NCBI RefSeq assembly: GCF_900129545.1
Contig: NZ_FQWB01000001.1
Coordinates: 1,240,001 to 1,304,000, forward strand
Origin: Flavobacterium fluvii
Lineage (GTDB): Bacteria; Bacteroidota; Bacteroidia; Flavobacteriales; Flavobacteriaceae
Reading direction: 5' to 3'
Length of the DNA stretch: 64,000 nt
A program made the position numbers and the translations under genes. The notes under the pieces are model-generated. The model did no database searches, was not told the DNA's origin, and worked only from the letters and a program-made list of their open reading frames with translations. Positions 45,924 through 53,397 of the stretch are shown here, piece by piece. The stretch's first letter is position 1; each line of letters opens with the position of its first letter.

Positions 45924-46721
45924 ATGACAAACGAAGAAAAAACAACTGATAGATATAAATTAAGTCAGTTTTACAAAGGCAAAGATTTTGAAACTAACTA
46001 TGTCAAACTTCAACAATTTGATAATGCAAAAATAAATAGTGAAAATATTCATATTCAAAGTTTATCATTTTTATATAACACATTAAAATCAAAAGATAAA
46101 GTCGAAATTAATTCGAAATGGACAAATCTTTTTCCGAAACTTGACAAAGTTAAAAGATTAAAAATTACGTTTGGTATTAATCAAGATATGTTTAATATCA
46201 TATGTGAAATACCAAATTTGGAAGAATTAATTATAGATACATCGAAAGTAATAGACCTAACCCAACTTGAAAATATAAAGAACTTAAATAGATTAGAAAT
46301 CGATAGTTTCACTAAACTAACCAATATATCTATACTTGAAAAAATCAAATTAAAACAACTTAGAATTGAGAATTGTTTTAAAATTGAAAATTATGAAATA
46401 GTTGAAAAAATAGAAAGTTTAATCGGCCTTTCTTTGAATGGTTACTGTTGGGGGCCAAAAAATCTAAAAATAAAGACAATCGAACAATTTGTTAAACTCA
46501 AAAACCTAAAGCATTTAGATTTAAGTACAACATCATTAGAAGATAAAAACTCAATATTTAAAATTCTTGAAATTGAGAGTTTGGAAAGGTTTGATATTAC
46601 AGGAAGTTTTAAACCTGAAATTGTAGAAGAAATAAAACGAAAACATTCAAATTTAGTAGCTGGATTTTTCACAGACTGGGATTTTAAAAATAAAAAAATG
46701 TTTGACGGAAAATCTTGGTAA
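45924..46721 (+). CDS. Cassette 2: leucine-rich-repeat-like hypothetical protein
   Basis: 265 residues, soluble, without signal peptide. Irregular leucine-rich repeats run from about residue 70 to 240: VKRLKITFGI, IPNLEELIIDTSKVIDLTQL, ENIKNLNRLEIDSFTKLTNI, KLKQLRIENCFKIENYEIVE, LKNLKHLDLSTTSLEDKNSI, IESLERFDITGSF. Such a fold normally binds proteins, so a role as an interaction or immunity partner is possible but not shown. Unrelated in sequence to the large LRR protein at 2382. Strongly Ile/Lys/Asn-rich. Begins 8 bases after the end of the R' core. Confidence 0.8.
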   Translation: MTNEEKTTDRYKLSQFYKGKDFETNYVKLQQFDNAKINSENIHIQSLSFLYNTLKSKDKVEINSKWTNLFPKLDKVKRLKITFGINQDMFNIICEIPNLEELIIDTSKVIDLTQLENIKNLNRLEIDSFTKLTNISILEKIKLKQLRIENCFKIENYEIVEKIESLIGLSLNGYCWGPKNLKIKTIEQFVKLKNLKHLDLSTTSLEDKNSIFKILEIESLERFDITGSFKPEIVEEIKRKHSNLVAGFFTDWDFKNKKMFDGKSW

Positions 46722-46736
46722 ATATATATATACTGT

Positions 46737-46869
46737 TGCTAACAGCCACTACAACGGATTTGGGCATTTGGCTTAATGAAAAAATGGTTTTGTATTTGGA
46801 ATGATTTGGCAAATCCGAAAATAGGGCTTAATTTAGTCCCAAACCCGCTGTAGTGCCAGAACGTTGGCG
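46737..46869 (+). repeat. attC-like site 2 (133 bp)
   Basis: From TGCTAAC (R'') to GTTGGCG (R'). Stem boxes GCCACTACAACGGATTTGGG and CCCAAACCCGCTGTAGTGCC are nearly complementary. Same total length as sites 1 and 3. Confidence 0.8.
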
Positions 46870-46899
46870 GCTATTGGACAACCAAACGAAAATAATTAA

Positions 46900-47448
46900 A
46901 TGAAGAGATTAGTTATTACTATGTCAATTTTTATCTTTTTTTCCTGCAATAAAGAAACTAAAGATTTAACACCAAACTTCAAAGACTTTATTTATGTAAA
47001 CTTGAATTTAAAAGAAACTAATTCTTTAAAATTTAGCGGAAATGATACTTTGTATTTACAAAAAAGATTTTCCAAAAAACCTGATGAATATTATATTGCA
47101 ATTCTAAATAAACAAGTTAAAGATTCTCTAATAAAAAGAATTAATAAACTAAATTTTGAAAAATACAAACCTAATTACATAGCACAAAATATTGATGATG
47201 AAAATTCACAAGTTTTGATAATATGCAGAAATAAAAAACCTGAATTCATTTCTATTAACGAAAAAATTGGACCTTCAGAAATTAGATCATTTCGTAATTG
47301 GTTTGAAAAATTTGAAAACGAATTAAAATTTATCAAAACAAAAGAATATATACACTTTTGGAATAACAAAAATATTGTTCCAGCACCACCACCGCCAAAT
47401 CCAACACCAATATTAAAGAATATTATATATAATAAGAACAGCCACTAA
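46900..47448 (+). CDS. Cassette 3: hypothetical lipoprotein
   Basis: 182 residues. A lipoprotein signal ends in FIFFSC (Cys about 16). The mature part is Lys/Asn-rich with no recognised domain (ISKKPDEYYIAILNKQ-like strand/helix alternation; EKIGPSEIRSFRNWFEKFEN near residue 135). It ends with a Pro-rich tail, APPPPNPTPILKN, then NKNSH. The stop codon TAA is part of the R'' core CACTAAC of the following attC-like site, so the coding region runs into the recombination site. Function unknown. Confidence 0.78.
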   Translation: MKRLVITMSIFIFFSCNKETKDLTPNFKDFIYVNLNLKETNSLKFSGNDTLYLQKRFSKKPDEYYIAILNKQVKDSLIKRINKLNFEKYKPNYIAQNIDDENSQVLIICRNKKPEFISINEKIGPSEIRSFRNWFEKFENELKFIKTKEYIHFWNNKNIVPAPPPPNPTPILKNIIYNKNSH

Positions 47449-47575
47449 CAGCCACTACTACGGATTTGGGCATTTGGCTTAATGGAAAAATAGTTTTGTA
47501 TTTGGAATGATTTGGCAAATCCGAAAATAGGGCTTAATTTAGTTCCAAACCCGCTGTAGTGCCAAGACGTTATGG
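47443..47575 (+). repeat. attC-like site 3 (133 bp)
   Basis: From CACTAAC (R'', containing the cassette 3 stop codon) to GTTATGG (R'). Differs from site 2 at only a handful of positions over the shared inner part (between the core boxes). Confidence 0.8.
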
Positions 47576-47635
47576 GCAAGCTTAGCGACACATCTATGTT
47601 TTAAAATCGACAATATTCTAATTTATCATAACTGA

Positions 47636-48073
47636 ATGCAGACATTTAAAACCCCTCTCTTAATACCGTTGATTGTCAGTGGGACGTTTCTTATCTCTTG
47701 TTTCGTTCCAGTACTGCAAATAATAATATTGACTTTTGACGGAGGACTTTTATCCTATTTTAACAAAATCATCTTTAATGACAATTATTCAAAATTTGGC
47801 ACAACAAACTGGATTGTCAATTTTAGCCTCTCTATTTTATTGTTAGTTTTTTTATTAAGGGCAAAGACCAGATTGACACAAATATTATTTTCAATACTAT
47901 CAATTATCTTTCTATTTAGTCTCATAGCTTTTATTTTTATGGCCGACGACAAAACCGCTGACCCAGTTGACCCAGAACCATACTTTTTATATTTCGTCAT
48001 CGAATCATTAATAAGCGGAATTATACTTTGTGCAATTGTGAAAATTAAAAATAAGCTACAGCGAGTGATATAA
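47636..48073 (+). CDS. Cassette 4: hypothetical four-helix membrane protein
   Basis: 145 residues, four predicted membrane helices at about 6-30 (PLLIPLIVSGTFLISC), 58-76 (WIVNFSLSILLLVFLL), 81-103 (TQILFSILSIIFLFSLIAFI) and 113-138 (FLYFVIESLISGIILCAIV), with a short acidic loop DDKTADPVDPEPY before the last. No family recognised. Lies in the unit that starts GTTATGGGCAAGC and ends GCCTGCCCATAAC. Stop codon is 9 bases before the R'' core. Confidence 0.78.
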   Translation: MQTFKTPLLIPLIVSGTFLISCFVPVLQIIILTFDGGLLSYFNKIIFNDNYSKFGTTNWIVNFSLSILLLVFLLRAKTRLTQILFSILSIIFLFSLIAFIFMADDKTADPVDPEPYFLYFVIESLISGIILCAIVKIKNKLQRVI

Positions 48074-48082
48074 TAAGCCTGC

Positions 48083-48143
48083 CCATAACAGCCACTACAA
48101 CGGATTTGGGCAATTGGCTTAATGGAAAGTTGGTTTTGTATTT
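48083..48143 (+). repeat. attC-like site 4, truncated
   Basis: Starts CCCATAAC, then AGCCACTACAACGGATTTGG as in the other sites, but stops matching after about 60 bases (TTGTATTT) where the 58-bp direct repeat begins. The right half and the R' core are missing. Confidence 0.75.
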
Positions 48144-48197
48144 TATGGAAACCAAAATATTTTCTTTAGCCCTGATGGAAGGGAAAATCTCCCGATT
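48140..48197 (+). repeat. 58-bp direct repeat, right copy (island border)
   Basis: Matches 43970-44027 in the same orientation except two substitutions. Its first bases ATTT overlap the broken end of attC-like site 4. Confidence 0.85.
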
Positions 48198-48239
48198 CGT
48201 AAAAACAAGGCTTTTTGCCGTAGTTTTTCTGAATCGGGA
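48190..48239 (+). other. Long hairpin upstream of fabD
   Basis: CCCGATTC (48191-48198) pairs with GAATCGGG (48231-48238). The stem continues through a GTAAAAAC/GTTTTT region and closes with AAGGC-TTTTT-GCC. There is no T run after it, so it is not a classic terminator. Confidence 0.6.
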
Positions 48240-48302
48240 ATTGGAATGACAGCAGGACGACTGTTCTTGATAGCAAAAAATTGCTGCTCCTAAAAAAAAT
48301 AG

Positions 48303-48310
48303 TATTTTTG
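48303..48310 (+). promoter_or_regulatory. -7 promoter box of fabD
   Basis: TATTTTTG, 46 bases before the ATG of fabD. Confidence 0.5.
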
Positions 48311-48356
48311 CATCCCGATTTAATCTTTAAATCATTCAATCTTTAAATTAAAAAAT

Positions 48357-49229
48357 ATGAAGGCATACGTATTTCCAGGTCAGGGCGCACAATTCACGGG
48401 AATGGGCAAAGACTTATATGAGAATTCAGAATTGGCAAAATCACTTTTCGAAAAAGCGAATGAAATATTGGGTTTCCGCATCACGGATATCATGTTTGAA
48501 GGCACGGCCGAAGAATTGAAAGAAACCAAAGTTACGCAACCAGCTGTTTTCTTGCACTCGGTTATTTTGGCTAAAACCTTGGAAGATTTCAAACCGGAAA
48601 TGGTGGCAGGACACTCTTTGGGTGAATTCTCCGCATTGGTTGCCAATGGTGCTTTGTCATTTGAAGACGGATTGAAATTGGTTTCGCAACGGGCGCTGGC
48701 AATGCAAAAAGCCTGTGAAATTAAACCTTCCACAATGGCGGCAGTTTTGGGATTAGCCGACAATATCGTTGAAGAAGTTTGTGCTTCGATTGACGGAATC
48801 GTGGTTGCAGCTAATTATAACTGTCCTGGTCAATTGGTGATTTCAGGCGAAACTACAGCTGTGGAAAAAGCCTGCGAAGCGATGAAAGCAGCGGGAGCAA
48901 AACGTGCTTTATTGTTGCCTGTTGGAGGAGCATTTCATTCGCCAATGATGGAGCCGGCAAGAGAGGAATTGGCCGCAGCTATTGAAGCGACTACATTTTC
49001 GACGCCTATTTGTCCAGTGTATCAAAACGTGACGGCATCTGCCGTTTCTGATGCTGACGAAATCAAGAAAAACTTGATTATACAATTGACAGCTCCTGTA
49101 AAATGGACGCAATCGGTACAACAAATGATTGCTGATGGAGCCACTTTGTTCACTGAAGTAGGTCCTGGAAAAGTATTGGCAGGATTGATTGGAAAAATTG
49201 ACAAAGAAGCTGCGACGGCGAATGCTTAA
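48357..49229 (+). CDS. fabD: Malonyl-CoA:acyl carrier protein transacylase
   Basis: Moves the malonyl group from CoA to ACP for fatty acid synthesis. 290 residues, the normal length. Seen: AYVFPGQGAQFTGMGKDLYE (about 3-22), the nucleophile in AGHSLGEFSALVANGA (Ser about 89), QRALAMQKACE (substrate Arg), NYNCPGQLVISG and GGAFHSPMM (His about 198). Not next to other fab genes here. First core gene after the cassette island; a terminator follows. Confidence 0.95.
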   Translation: MKAYVFPGQGAQFTGMGKDLYENSELAKSLFEKANEILGFRITDIMFEGTAEELKETKVTQPAVFLHSVILAKTLEDFKPEMVAGHSLGEFSALVANGALSFEDGLKLVSQRALAMQKACEIKPSTMAAVLGLADNIVEEVCASIDGIVVAANYNCPGQLVISGETTAVEKACEAMKAAGAKRALLLPVGGAFHSPMMEPAREELAAAIEATTFSTPICPVYQNVTASAVSDADEIKKNLIIQLTAPVKWTQSVQQMIADGATLFTEVGPGKVLAGLIGKIDKEAATANA

Positions 49230-49280
49230 AATTCAGATTGCAGAATTAAGAATTTAGATTGCAGTTATTGTAATAACAGA

Positions 49281-49316
49281 ATCCTCATAAACTTTATGTT
49301 TGTGGGGATTTTTATT
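49281..49316 (+). terminator. Terminator after fabD
   Basis: ATCCTCATAAAC (49281-49292) pairs with GTTTGTGGGGAT (49298-49309, two G-T pairs), followed by T. It overlaps the end of the converging pepE gene by a few bases. Confidence 0.75.
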
Positions 49317-50022
49317 TTAAATAACTCAAGTCTGTTCCGCTTTCAATTTCCACAGGAGTTTGATTTGGCATAAAAAGGCGAGCCTGCAGTGTGCCTTTCA
49401 AAGTTGTTTGGTCTCCTTTTACCTCCAGCCAACTACCTTCTCTTAATCCTAAAACGGGAACATTGTTGAAAGCGTGAAACTCGGTTATTCTGGCTTCACG
49501 GGTTTCTCCCATATGTGTTGATGTCGTGTCGGGATCAAGATAATGTGGATTCAAATTGAAGGGAACCAATCCCAAGGTAATAAAACTGGGTGGATAAATG
49601 ATGGGCATGTCATTCGTGGTTTGCATCGTCAGTCCACAAATGTTGCTGCCGGCACTTGTTCCCAAATAAGGAGTTCCTCTTTTGACCGTTTCGGCAAGGA
49701 TGGTCATAATCTTGTTTTTGTACAATTGGGATACCAATAAAAAGGTGTTGCCGCCACCGGTAAAAATTCCTTCCGCATTGGAAACGGCTGTCGAGAAATC
49801 TTCGAATTCGTGAATTCCTTTTACTTTTATATTTATTTTGGCGAAAGCCGTTGCGACTTTTGCCGTGTATTCTTCGTGTGAAATTCCGCCAGGTCTGGCA
49901 AAGGGTATAAATAATATCTTTTTGCAATGCTTGAAATGAAGGCGCAATTCGGGCAATAAATATTCTAGATAATCACCTCCGTGAAGCGTGGAAGTGCTGG
50001 CAATAATTATATTTTTATTCAT
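49312..50022 (-). CDS. pepE: Dipeptidase E (peptidase S51, aspartyl dipeptidase)
   Basis: Cytosolic serine peptidase that hydrolyses dipeptides with an N-terminal Asp. 236 residues. Seen: STSTLHGGDYLEYL (1-20 region), LFIPFARPGG, EGIFTGGGNTFLLVSQLY (about 84-101), the nucleophile in LGTSAGSNICG (Ser about 121) and the His-bearing NPHYLDPD and STHMGETREARI regions. No signal peptide. Divergent from the paralogue family at 50182. Confidence 0.92.
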   Translation of the reverse strand: MNKNIIIASTSTLHGGDYLEYLLPELRLHFKHCKKILFIPFARPGGISHEEYTAKVATAFAKINIKVKGIHEFEDFSTAVSNAEGIFTGGGNTFLLVSQLYKNKIMTILAETVKRGTPYLGTSAGSNICGLTMQTTNDMPIIYPPSFITLGLVPFNLNPHYLDPDTTSTHMGETREARITEFHAFNNVPVLGLREGSWLEVKGDQTTLKGTLQARLFMPNQTPVEIESGTDLSYLK

Positions 50023-50181
50023 GGTTTTGCAGAATGATTTTGGGGTTAAAGATATGAAATCGAGCTTTTTATTAGGGCTTTTATGGTTTTTTAATTAACA
50101 AATATTTATCAAGTTCTTAATACTTAATTTGGAAGCACTTGCGATACATTTACACAATAGGAATATTTGCACAGTCTGTTA

Positions 50182-50904
50182 ATGAGAATAAAACTAAGCC
50201 TCTTCTTTATTTTGGTTGCTGCCCAAGCGATTTTGGCCCAAGAAACAGGCAGGAATGTTTTGAAAGGTAAAATTAATGCCAATACGGCTGATCTTGAAGG
50301 AGTTTATGTCATCAACTTGAAAACTGAAAAATCTACCATAACCGAAAAAGACGGTCAATTTTTGATAGCTGCTATTCCTGGAGACACCCTTTTGTTTTCG
50401 GCAATCCAATTCAAAGAAATTCGTGTTGTTGTAAACGAAAAAGATTTTCAGGAAGAATTATTTCTCGTGAAAATGGAGTCGATGATTACCCAGTTAAGAG
50501 AAGTTGTCGTTAAAAGATATGATAATATTAATGCCGTTTCATTAGGAATTTCTCCAAGTGGAATGATACATCGAACTCAGGCCGAAAGAAAATTATACAC
50601 CGCTAAATCGACATCTGGTGATGCTCTTTTGAATTTAATGTCCGGCAGAACCGCAATGCTCAAAAAGGAAATGGTAGTAGAAGGGAAATTGTCTTTCATA
50701 AATCAAATTGAAAATATGTTTGATGAAGATTATTTTGGAAAAGCATTAAAAATCCCGGCAGAATACATCAAAGGTTTCAAATACTACATCGTCGATAACG
50801 AAAGATTTACGACTATTTTAAAATCCAAAAACAAAACCCAAATAGAATTTATGTTGGTTCCTTTGGCGGAAAAATACAATGAAATTATCTCGAATGAAAA
50901 GTAA
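50182..50904 (+). CDS. Carboxypeptidase-regulatory-like exported protein, paralogue 1
   Basis: 240 residues from ATG 50182 (an in-frame TTG at 50167 is also open). Signal peptide ending AILAQ, then a CarboxypepD_reg-like Ig fold (about 25-110): LKGKINANTADLEGVYVINL, STITEKDGQFLIAAIPGDTL. The C-terminal half carries the family's VSLGISPSGMIHRTQAERKL and AEYIKGFKYYIVDNERFTTI. Role unknown; such folds are common in Bacteroidota surface and TonB-linked proteins, but there is no barrel here. It overlaps paralogue 2 by 11 bases. Confidence 0.85.
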   Translation: MRIKLSLFFILVAAQAILAQETGRNVLKGKINANTADLEGVYVINLKTEKSTITEKDGQFLIAAIPGDTLLFSAIQFKEIRVVVNEKDFQEELFLVKMESMITQLREVVVKRYDNINAVSLGISPSGMIHRTQAERKLYTAKSTSGDALLNLMSGRTAMLKKEMVVEGKLSFINQIENMFDEDYFGKALKIPAEYIKGFKYYIVDNERFTTILKSKNKTQIEFMLVPLAEKYNEIISNEK

Positions 50905-51655
50905 AATCATGCTGTTTGTTTTGGGTTTATTTGGTCAAATCACTTTTGGTCAAACAGCTGGCGAGAAATTAATTCACGGAAAAATAATAGTCGAATCCGG
51001 TAATGTAGCTGGGGTTAGCATTGTCAATTTAGTAAACGAAAAGAGTGCTACAAGCGATGGTAATGGTGATTTTTATATTTTGGTGAAAGCCGATGATTTA
51101 TTGGTCTTTTCTTCGGTAAATTTAGAATATTACCGCAGGTCAATCGAGGAAAAAGATTTGAAATCAGAGGTTTTAACTATTAAGCTAACGGCAAAAACCA
51201 CTGAATTGGATGAGGTTATTGTTAATAAACATCCAGAAATTAATGCGGTTGACTTGGGGATTTCTCCTAAAGGCATAAAACATCGAACCCAAATGGAAAG
51301 AAGGTTGTATACAGCAGGTGATTTTAAACCAATACATTTGATTGGTCTTTTGGGTGGCTCTTTGAATGTTGATGCGTTGCTAAATAAGATTAATGGTCGA
51401 ACAGCAATGATGAAAAAAATGATTGAACTTGAAAAGAAAGTAAATCTGTTGGAAAAAACAGAACTTCTTTTTGAAGATGATTATTATATAAACACCCTGA
51501 AAATTCAAGCAGAATACATCAAAGGTTTTAAATATTACGTCGTCGAAAACGAAAAATTCACCACTGTTTTAAAATCCAAAAACAAAACTCAAATAGAATT
51601 GGTGATGGTTGAATTGGCTGTAAAATACAATACAATTATCTCGGATGAAAAGTAA
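50894..51655 (+). CDS. Carboxypeptidase-regulatory-like exported protein, paralogue 2
   Basis: 253 residues. The start at 50894 is preferred over the upstream in-frame ATG (50879), since signal peptide MKSKIMLFVLGLFGQITFGQ begins there. Same architecture as paralogue 1, with an insert GDFKPIHLIGLLGGSLNVDA at about 150-170. The first 85 residues are nearly identical to those of paralogue 3 at DNA level, the C-terminal half is not. Its start overlaps the stop of paralogue 1 by ATGAAAAGTAA, which suggests coupled translation. Confidence 0.85.
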   Translation: MKSKIMLFVLGLFGQITFGQTAGEKLIHGKIIVESGNVAGVSIVNLVNEKSATSDGNGDFYILVKADDLLVFSSVNLEYYRRSIEEKDLKSEVLTIKLTAKTTELDEVIVNKHPEINAVDLGISPKGIKHRTQMERRLYTAGDFKPIHLIGLLGGSLNVDALLNKINGRTAMMKKMIELEKKVNLLEKTELLFEDDYYINTLKIQAEYIKGFKYYVVENEKFTTVLKSKNKTQIELVMVELAVKYNTIISDEK

Positions 51656-52370
51656 AATTATACTGTTTGTTTTAGGTTTGTTTAGTCAAATCAGTTTTGG
51701 TCAAACAGCTGGCGAGAAATTAATTCACGGGAAAATAATAGTCGAATCCGGTAATGCAGCTGGGGTTAGCATTGTCAATTTAGTAAACGAAAAGAGTGCT
51801 ACAAGCGATGGTAATGGTGATTTTTATATTTTGGCGAAAGCCGATGATTTATTGGTCTTCTCTTCGGTAAATTTAGAATATTATCGGAGGTTAATCGAGA
51901 AAGAAGATTTGAAACCAGACGTTTTAATCATTAAAATGATTGCCAAAACAACCGAACTGGACGAGGTTATTGTTAATAAACGTTCTAAAATCAATGCGGT
52001 TGCGTTAGGGATTTCTCCCAAAGGGATTGTGCAAAGGACACGAGCGGAAAAAAGATTGTATGCGGCAAACTCAATGCCGGTGGCAGCGCTGATTAATTTA
52101 ATGTCAGGAAGAACGGAAATGCTTAAAAAAGAAATAGAAGTGGAGAAAAAAGAGCTTTTGTTGGCTAAAATAGGCAATCTTTATAGTGATGAATATTTTG
52201 TAAATACCCTCAAAGTTCCATCAGAATATATTAAAGGATTTCAATATTACATCGTCGAAAGCGAAAGATTCACAACTATTTTTAAGTCGAAGAATAAAAT
52301 CAATATAGAATTGGTGATGGTTGAATTGGCGGTAGAATACAATGCAATTATCGCTGCCGGGAACAAATAA
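51645..52370 (+). CDS. Carboxypeptidase-regulatory-like exported protein, paralogue 3
   Basis: 241 residues, signal peptide 1-19 (ending ISFGQ). CarboxypepD_reg-like fold (about 25-105: LIHGKIIVESGNAAGVSIVN), then VALGISPKGIVQRTRAEKRL and SEYIKGFQYYIVESERFTTI. Starts inside the last codons of paralogue 2 with the same 11-base overlap ATGAAAAGTAA seen at the previous junction, so the tandem copies kept the coupling signal. Function unknown. Confidence 0.85.
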   Translation: MKSKIILFVLGLFSQISFGQTAGEKLIHGKIIVESGNAAGVSIVNLVNEKSATSDGNGDFYILAKADDLLVFSSVNLEYYRRLIEKEDLKPDVLIIKMIAKTTELDEVIVNKRSKINAVALGISPKGIVQRTRAEKRLYAANSMPVAALINLMSGRTEMLKKEIEVEKKELLLAKIGNLYSDEYFVNTLKVPSEYIKGFQYYIVESERFTTIFKSKNKINIELVMVELAVEYNAIIAAGNK

Positions 52371-52559
52371 AACCCAAATATTTTTTGACGAAAGATGTCT
52401 TGTAAAATTCATTGATTACCAGTTGATTGGCTCGAGTAATTTTCGTACTTTCGTATAGGTAAATACTATTTTATGTTTTTCTTTACGTTCTCAAAAAAAC
52501 AAAAAGGCAATCCATATGGATGTTATGTTGACTGACTAATTTAAACAAAACCTTTCAAG

Positions 52560-53306
52560 ATGAAAACTAAAAACATAATTCTTGCTTTGTGTATGTTTTG
52601 TCAATTTTGTTTTGGGCAAACATTGACCAGGAAATCATTGCACGGCATGGTCGTGAATGATTCGGTCAATATACAAAGTGGTTATGTTCTTAACGTGAAT
52701 TCAAATACAAGAGCATTTGTCAAGTCTCAAGGGTATTTCGACATACTTGCAAAAACAAACGACACCTTGCTTTTTTCGAGCACTGGATTAAAGCCAAAAA
52801 AAATTGTGCTGACTGAAAAGGATTTTGCAGTTTCTGTATTGATAATAAAAATGAATGCACTCATAAATCCATTGAAAGAAGTTGTCATCATGAAAACGGA
52901 TTTGAAACTTAATCTAGGCAGTATTCAAGACATTATAGACAAGGAATATTTTGACGACAAGCAGTCTTCGCCAGACAATCCATTGATGCCGACAGACATA
53001 AAATACGGAATGGATATTGATCGAGTAGGTAAAATAATTTGGAAATCGCTCTTCAAAGAAAACTATCAAAAAGAAAAAGATGCCGACTATGGCGATTTTA
53101 CCGAAGTTGTGCCAAAACGAATTAAACAATTTTTCTTCACCAACACATTAAAGTTGAAAGAGGATGAAATTGGACTTTTCCTTATTTTTTGCGAGAACGA
53201 TTCCAGATCCAAAGCACTCCTAAAACCCGAAGCCGAATTTGAATTGATTGAATTTTTAATTAACAAAAACGAGGAATTCAAAAGATTTACTACATTTGAA
53301 AAATGA
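52560..53306 (+). CDS. Carboxypeptidase-regulatory-like exported protein, diverged paralogue 4
   Basis: 248 residues: signal peptide ending QFCFGQ, then a diverged copy of the Ig-like N-terminal domain (KSLHGMVVNDSVNIQSGYVL, RAFVKSQGYFDILAKTNDTL, LFSSTGLKPKKIVL). The C-terminal half differs from the other three: no GISPKG/RTQAE motif; instead LNLGSIQDIIDKEYFDDKQS and MPTDIKYGMDIDRVGKIIWK, then LKPEAEFELIEFLINKNEEF. Separate unit 190 bases after paralogue 3. Function unknown. Confidence 0.82.
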   Translation: MKTKNIILALCMFCQFCFGQTLTRKSLHGMVVNDSVNIQSGYVLNVNSNTRAFVKSQGYFDILAKTNDTLLFSSTGLKPKKIVLTEKDFAVSVLIIKMNALINPLKEVVIMKTDLKLNLGSIQDIIDKEYFDDKQSSPDNPLMPTDIKYGMDIDRVGKIIWKSLFKENYQKEKDADYGDFTEVVPKRIKQFFFTNTLKLKEDEIGLFLIFCENDSRSKALLKPEAEFELIEFLINKNEEFKRFTTFEK

Positions 53307-53397
53307 AAATCAAGAATCGATTTTTCGTTAATTAATTATTAATTAAAAGGTTTTGTAACTGTACATCTTCGTAACTTTGCGACTTAAAGAATAGATT

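Larger units (their letters stand above)
45253..48143 (+). mobile_element. Integron-like gene cassette array without integrase (CALIN-type)
   Basis: Four units, each with one small plus-strand gene, joined by near-identical 133-bp repeats (three whole, one truncated). The first 14-16 bases of every unit are complementary to the last bases of that same unit, and the sequences differ between units: GTTACAGGAA with TTCCTGTAAC; GTTAGCAACA with TGTTGCTAAC; GTTGGCGGCT with AGCCACTAAC; GTTATGGGCA with TGCCCATAAC. This matches attC logic, where the R' core (GTTRRRY) at a cassette start belongs to the same attC as the R'' core at its end. No IntI, Xer or transposase is in the window. Mobility is inferred. 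Confidence 0.8.

Noticed and set aside
45784..48143. CRISPR array or multiple insertions of one transposable element (MITE)
   Set aside because: Spacing of about 0.5-0.8 kb with genes between rules out CRISPR. Target duplications of an inserted element would not give unit-specific complementary ends, so a MITE explanation is weaker than cassettes.
50167..50181. TTG start for paralogue 1
   Set aside because: ATG at 50182 directly precedes a clean signal peptide.
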